Shown here: positions 58,461 to 64,000 of the stretch, one piece after another
Numbering within the stretch: position 1 is the stretch's first letter
How the letters are laid out: every line of letters begins with the position of its first letter
NCBI RefSeq assembly: GCF_050624435.1
Contig: NW_027458603.1
Location: forward strand, 346,981 to 410,980
DNA: 64,000 nucleotides
Source of the DNA: Tenrec ecaudatus
Lineage: Eukaryota > Chordata > Mammalia > Afrosoricida > Tenrecidae
Reading direction: 5' to 3'
The notes under the pieces: generated by a model
Seen by the model: the letters and a program-made list of their open reading frames with translations, nothing else
Databases searched by the model: none
Told to the model about the DNA's origin: nothing
Translations under genes and position numbers: made by a program

Positions 58461-59078
58461 CGCGTGTTGTGATGCCAGTGTACAATTAGTAAAGCCACTC
58501 TGGCAAATAATTCAGTAGTCTGGGATATAATTTAGAACTATATGCTATGCAAAGCAAAGGTGGCAAAACAATCCAGTGGTAAAGGAATACTTTGGTTAAT
58601 GAGTGGTTGAATTGGCTGAATTTACAAGAAATCAAAGGAAGGAGCATACTACATTCAAAAATAAACTCCAGGAGGATTAGAGCGATAAAATATTCAAAGC
58701 ATTAAAAAACTTAGAGGGATTTATTTTCCAGAGTAGCAATTTAGCTTTAGTGAGGTGGAAACTTTAAGCAAGACACGAAGGTTCATGTCTTTAAAGGAAA
58801 GATAAAGCTATTTGACTATATACAGATGTTTTTACCTTTTAGCATGGTATCACAATGACAAGAAAAGTGTTTTAAAAGAACAATTGGCTATGCAAAACGC
58901 ATGGCAATCTAACATAAAGTTTCTATAAATTATTTTTCCAGACAAATTGCTCGGTTCTATATGTTTTTAATACAGGCAATGCATACACACAGACAACTAA
59001 CAGAAGAGAGGTTCATAAGCATGATTCATAAACATTGAAAAGATGCCTAATGTCATTGAAAGCCCTGGAAACATAAAG

Positions 59079-59177
59079 GGTTGAGATATAAATATTAAAG
59101 TCATTGGGAGCATGAGAGATAGAAGAGATATTACAATAATGCAGTCACACACATATCATGGTAGCATTGCTCACCTC
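59079..59177 (+). repeat. Repeat family C, right copy, unit 3
   Basis: Equivalent of 19149-19247. Confidence 0.8.
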
Positions 59178-59597
59178 AGCCCCACTTGGTGGTCCACATG
59201 GAGAGAGGGGGAAGGGAAGGAGGACAAGGGGAATTGGAAACGGGAGGGTAAAGACATACATCACAGGAAGGACTTGGACTATGTTATACAGCGGTGAGAA
59301 GGGGTGGTCTAGGGGCATACATGCAATAGGAAGAGGAGGGATTGGGGGTATACAGGTGACAAAATGGGCGGATCCTACATTTAGAATGGCAGCTTAACTT
59401 TGACCTGTTTTCTGGATCTCCATATGAACCATTATCAGTAGGGTGTGAACTCCACCTACTAGAACCAAGCTAATGGTTCCAAGTTTTAGAGAAAAGCAAT
59501 CCATTGTCTCCACCAGCAGGGAGCAGAGACTGCAGTCTGGCAGCATTGCCTTGAGGGACCTTGCAAGCATCTGGCCCACACACATTATCCCTCTAGT

Positions 59598-59763
59598 AGG
59601 AATCAACCCAGTTAACTTACATTGGGGCTTTTTATCTCCAGACTATATATTTTTATTGGAGTAGAAAGCCTCATCTTTCTTCCCTGGAGCTGGCTGGTGG
59701 TTTTGAAGAGTGAAACCTTGTGGTTAACCGCCCAACCCATAACCTTCTATGGCACTAGAGCTC
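59598..59763 (-). mobile_element. AfroSINE copy, unit 3
   Basis: Equivalent of 19668-19833. Confidence 0.75.
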
Positions 59764-59889
59764 CATGACTCTGAACTAGCAACGTAAAATGCTTTGCCCT
59801 CAGGCAGAGTTTGTTTGCTTCCACCCACTCCTCTGGCCAGCCTGGTGAGGAGTAGTCTAGCCCTCAAGAACTTGCCTGAGTATGCCCTT

Positions 59890-60256
59890 GATGGGAATTG
59901 GGGTACTGAGGTTGCACGTTCATGCCCTGACCAAGATGGTTGGAGGGCCCTGAACCAGTCCTGTAAACTTTTCTAATCTGCAATAATGTATTTACTCCAA
60001 TCATGGTCCCTTTCCCATTTCTGTAGTCACATTTCCAACTGTGATGGTCTGATCTGCTGGGAACTTGACTTTTAAAGGGGCTTCCTTTGTTTTCCATGTG
60101 ACCGAGCTGTTGTGAATCCTTCAGTCCCCATTATGGCCTCATGCTTACGGTCTCCCTCAACCAGATGATTTGTTTTTTCTGGACTTTGTCCCATTCAAGA
60201 TTTAACAAGGGGGGGTCTCTGTAAATTATATTTGAACTTCGAGTCTTCTCCCTGAT
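59890..60256 (-). repeat. Dispersed repeat family A across unit 3/unit 4 boundary
   Basis: Equivalent of 19960-20326. Confidence 0.6.
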
Positions 60257-60553
60257 CTAAAACAATGCACACAAAAATATATACCAATTCGATCATTTCT
60301 ACATGTACAATTTGCTAACATTCATTATATTTCTGAAATTATGTAGCCATTCTCACTGTCCTTTTCCAATTCCAAATTTCCATCACACACATAAGCTCAC
60401 TGCCCCTTAAACTTTTCACCTAACCTTCCAAGTTCCTGTGTCAATCTGATCACAGACAGATTATTCTTTAAAAGAGCACAATGTCTAAAGCAGATCTTCT
60501 TCACTGATTCAGCTTTTGGTTGGCTTTAAAAAGACTTTACAAAAATCAAATCT

Positions 60554-60736
60554 GCTGCTATCAAGTTAATGCTGACTCATAGTGAATACCCCCTATGGGC
60601 TTCTGAGACTGTAACTGTTTACAGGAGTAGAAAGGCCCACCTTTCTCCTGCAGAGCGGCTGGTAGTTTCAAACTGCTGAGCTTGTGGATCGCAGCCCAAC
60701 ATGAGTGCCCAGCAAAGAGCACCCAGAGAAACTGAG
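60554..60736 (-). mobile_element. AfroSINE copy, unit 4
   Basis: Equivalent of 588-770. Confidence 0.8.
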
Positions 60737-60967
60737 CCCCACATCCTTAAGCCACATGAGCCATGGAGTCGGGCAGAGTTGAGATGCAGTCCTCCCCAAA
60801 GCCTTCAGAAACAACAAGAAGCCTTCAGAGACATCAAGAAGGATCACTAACTCTTTTGGTAGCCAAAAGAACGATCAGCCCCATAGTCAAGAGGCAGGAC
60901 AAGTATCAGTGGCTCTGGCCAGACTGGAGGGGCTCACTCAAGGCCATTCCAGGCCAGGGCCAGGTAC

Positions 60968-63900
60968 CTGTGTCTGGCTTCGAGTACTCCAGGCACAGAA
61001 TCTCTGACTCATGGGCCTCCACCTTCAGCATTTCACTCAGGAACTGCAATTCGTGGACCCTGCAAAATGAGAAGAGAGGAGAGGCCGTTCAGTGCCAGGC
61101 AGCGGGGGGAAAGAATCATCACCCACCCCCTTCCACCTTTTCCTCTCCATCAAGAGCTGTTTTACTTTACCTTTTGGGTTGAACCTTTAGAAAAATGAGT
61201 CAAGATATGTCACATTCAACTCTCTCACCTGGTCTCCCTTCGTATTAATGTTTTATGCACTACAGTACACAGTGATAAGGACCACGGAGGTCACACTGGT
61301 ACAACATTATTAGACTTTATTTAAATGTCACCAGCGGGGGTTGCTCTGAGTTGGAATCAACCCAATGCCAATGAGTTTGTTTGTTTATCCCACGAATGTA
61401 CTTCTTCTGCTCCAGGATCCCAGGAGCCCCCACGGCACATGGGTGTCATCTGTCCCAGTCTAGAACGGCTTTCAGTCTTTGCTTGTCTTTCCTACCCTGA
61501 CACCTGGGAGAGTGTGATAAGTTACTCTGGCAGGTGTACCTCAAATGAAGGTTGCCTGATATTTGCTCATGACTATCCTAAGTTCCTTATACATTTGGGT
61601 CAAGAATACCAGACACAATGCTAGGAGGAGGCTGCATGGAAAAACAGAACTAAAAGAAACTTTCCATCAACGTTGGTTGTTGTTGTTCAACATTTTATTG
61701 GGAGTTCTTAAGAGTCATAACATTTTCTGGGAACATTTTGAAACCTCTCAGTGTACCCTCTCACCAGATTCATGCTGCTGCCACGGGATGTTAACCTTAA
61801 TGACTTGGCTAAGGGTGGGTTTTGCCGTTTCTTCATTGTCAAGTTAGTATCTTTCCCTTGGAGATAATAAATTTTGTCCCCAACCCTTTTCAGCTAAACC
61901 CTCCTGAACCTCTGTCCTTGGGGGCCTAAAGTTCCCCCATCCTGTCCCCTGGAGGCAACGGCTTGTCCCATAGCAAGCAAGTCATAATGATTAGCTCTTG
62001 TCTTTAACAAGTAAAGGAATATACATTAACCAAGCACCTAGTAAGTACTAGGCATTCTAAATCTCCCACTTACATTGTCTCCTGTTCGTAAAAATCAAAT
62101 GCATCAGGTATGTCATTTCACAATTGCAGAAACTAAGGTTTGGTCAAGTTCAGGAACATGTCCAAAGAGGCCAAGCTAAGACTGCACAGGGGCATACTGA
62201 AAAACGTCTGAGATGAGTCAGCACTAAAATCCCCTCCCATCCTCAGAGCCAATTAACAGATACGAAGGGACCCAGGGGCACAGCTTGGGGAGCAAGGGTG
62301 CTGGAGGAAACAAATTCCACACTTGAGGAACCCCAGCTCCTAATGGTAGGCCAGGAAACACGGTCAGTCTCAGCAGACCTGGCCCACGTACCTCTACACT
62401 CCAGACGCAGGAGGAATGATACAGAGCTGAATACACCTTGCCCACTTTCTTGGGGCCCTTCACACCCCAGACATAAGTACTATGGTCATTGTACACACAA
62501 GACAGCCACGGATTTGCAGGATCAAAGGTCAAGGTGATGGTGTCCCGATACTTCGCATTGGCCACTCCAGCGAAAAGGCGACTGAGGAAAGAGGGGGTCA
62601 GGGTGTCCAGGGCAGACAGGGCAAACTGGTGAGTTAGCGCTAATGAAAAGGGGCACTAAAGGGAGGAGCAGCAGGTTGGCCAGCAGTCACTGGAGAAAGA
62701 ACGCGCAACGGCTGGCCTGGCATTCCTTGCCATGGGGCTCTGCAAAAGAACACAAGCTATTTCATAGCCCCCAACATCAGGCGGGGACAGTGTGTGGCCG
62801 TGATGCAGCCAAGCAGATGTCAGGCCCTTCTAGACTCACGTCAGAGGAAAAGGAAGGGCACTGTGCAAACCAGTCATGGTCATATATCATTTCCTGCCAT
62901 TTGCAGATTTAGCCCACTCCTTCCCTGAATGAGAAATTAATATACCCAACTGCAGAACTGCCCCGCTTCCTGACAGCACTGAAACCAGAGCAAAACTTCA
63001 CTTCCTGCAATCACCCAACCCAAGGCCCGAGGCTACAATAAGACCCTCCTACCTTAGCTGCTACCCAGGACCACCCTGAGGGAGAAAGGCCTGCTCCGTC
63101 AGGTTTCCAGCCTCTCTCAGAAACCCTAAGGAACTGCCCGTCTGTCCTAGCTGTGGTGTTTACAGGACAATGCATTACCACACTGCAGACTCAGATTACC
63201 ACGGTTGCCCACAGTGAGCAACAAATGCTAAAAGACCCACCTGTGCTTGACTGCAAGGGTCTTCCCAGAGGTCTATGTGTGCCCTCCTCTCCTTGCAGCA
63301 TGCCAGGGACGGCCTGGCACAGAGTGGGGCTCTGACAGGACTCAGGGGCCCACCCACACCGCTCACCTGGCCTCTGTGATGCTGGCAATGTCTGTCCCCA
63401 GGGCATGGGGCCGGGGCAGCGTGCTGAGGAAGTGCAGGTTGAAGGGGTTGAAAAGGCACACGGTGCCGTCAGCACAGCCGCAGAAGATGTAGTCCTGGCT
63501 CACCGAGATGCAGTGGGCCACTGTGGTCTGTGAGCACAGAAGCCACAGTCAGCAAGGGCGTCTGTCCACTCCTTCACCGGACACCTCAACAGCCATGAGC
63601 CAAGAGGCAAGGACAAGCGCAAGGCAGGCCAGCTGCCCTGGGCAGAGCCCCTCAATGCCCCTCCCTCTAACAGCAGCTGGCCAGAGGGCCCACAGCCCCG
63701 TGCAATTAGGGGGAAGGAGTCAGCAAGCCTTCCTTATAAGGCACCTGAGGTTTGGGCAAAGACACACCCAGAAAAGGCCGGCCCAGAGAAAGGCAGCAGA
63801 GGCAGCGGACAGGGCCAGCACACTTACTGTGATGCTGTCTGTGTGCTGAGCAGAAGAGGAAAGCAGAGGAAGAGGCAGAGACAGAGAGGGCGAGCAAGCA

Positions 63901-64000
63901 GAGAGGTTCCCAAACACCTTCCTCCGCTTGGGGCCTCCCCCAGCGTGCATGCAGACTCAGGTGCCCTGGAGCCCGGAGGTGACAGACGGGAGGGTGCCGA
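60968..64000 (-). pseudogene. MAPKBP1: MAPKBP1-like pseudogene, unit 4 (cut by window end)
   Basis: Three exons are inside the window: 60968-61059, 62392-62581 and 63367-63527, unchanged in translation from the other units. The 185-nt exon would begin at about 64017, just outside. Differences in the span are intronic (61561, 61565, 62708, 63928). Confidence 0.82.
61334..61387 (+). mobile_element. AfroSINE tail fragment, unit 4
   Basis: Equivalent of 1368-1421. Confidence 0.65.

Larger units (their letters stand above)
40037..59966 (+). repeat. Tandem macrosatellite unit 3 (19,930 bp)
   Basis: Third complete unit. It is shorter than unit 2 by 36 bp in (AT)n, 24 bp in (CT)n(CA)n, 4 bp inside the env remnant (near 56772) and 7 bp in a CCGCCGC-type run (near 57830). 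Private substitutions cluster at 57781-58729, inside and just after the CpG island. Confidence 0.97.
59967..64000 (+). repeat. Tandem macrosatellite unit 4 (partial, 4,034 bp)
   Basis: The first fifth of a fourth unit, cut by the window end inside the MAPKBP1-like fragment, before its 185-nt exon. Differences seen from the other units: A at 61561, G at 61565, A at 62708, T at 63928. Confidence 0.96.

Overview
The window is mammalian nuclear DNA from an afrotherian. The main clue is the repeat content: many short interspersed copies match AfroSINE (GGAGCCCTGGTGGC-type heads, GAGTTGGAATGGACT-type tails). RTE-type LINE fragments ending in (AAC)n, a class II endogenous retrovirus, genomic exons with GT/AG splice sites and a CpG island agree with this. 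The SINE subtype looks tenrec-like to me, but species is not settled. There are no bacterial genes, rRNA, tRNA genes or CRISPR.

The dominant structure is a head-to-tail tandem array of a ~20-kb unit: unit 1 = 1-20036, unit 2 = 20037-40036, unit 3 = 40037-59966 and partial unit 4 = 59967-64000 (periods 20036, 20000, 19930). The phase is arbitrary because the array runs off both ends. By reading, units differ by roughly a few tens of single-base changes plus indels, most of the length change being in microsatellites, so identity is about 99.8-99.9%.

Layout of one unit (unit 1 coordinates): dispersed repeats and AfroSINEs (1-770); six minus-strand exons of a MAPKBP1-like WD40 gene (1002-5017), a genomic, intron-bearing pseudogene fragment with two 1-base insertions in one exon and exons missing; an (AT)n tract between 16-bp direct repeats (5186-5327); RTE and AfroSINE pieces (5400-7332); a 29-bp minisatellite of ~38 copies (7998-9108); (CT)n(CA)n (9743-9833); an RTE reverse-transcriptase remnant (9925-10678); more dispersed repeats (10755-12558); an internally deleted betaretrovirus-like ERV with PBS, gag, dUTPase-protease, integrase tail, env TM end and 3' LTR (12694 to ~17415); an ~800-bp CpG island (17425-18225) with a strong minus-strand splice donor; then AT-rich sequence and repeats to the unit end.

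I see no intact protein-coding gene. The unit resembles a macrosatellite or very recent segmental tandem duplication: each unit carries one CpG island (a possible promoter), one minisatellite and, in the same minus orientation, the spliceable MAPKBP1-like exons. Whether the units are transcribed, and whether the array is a true locus or partly an assembly effect, cannot be decided from sequence alone. Unit-specific microsatellite lengths and private substitutions argue against simple duplication of one read path.
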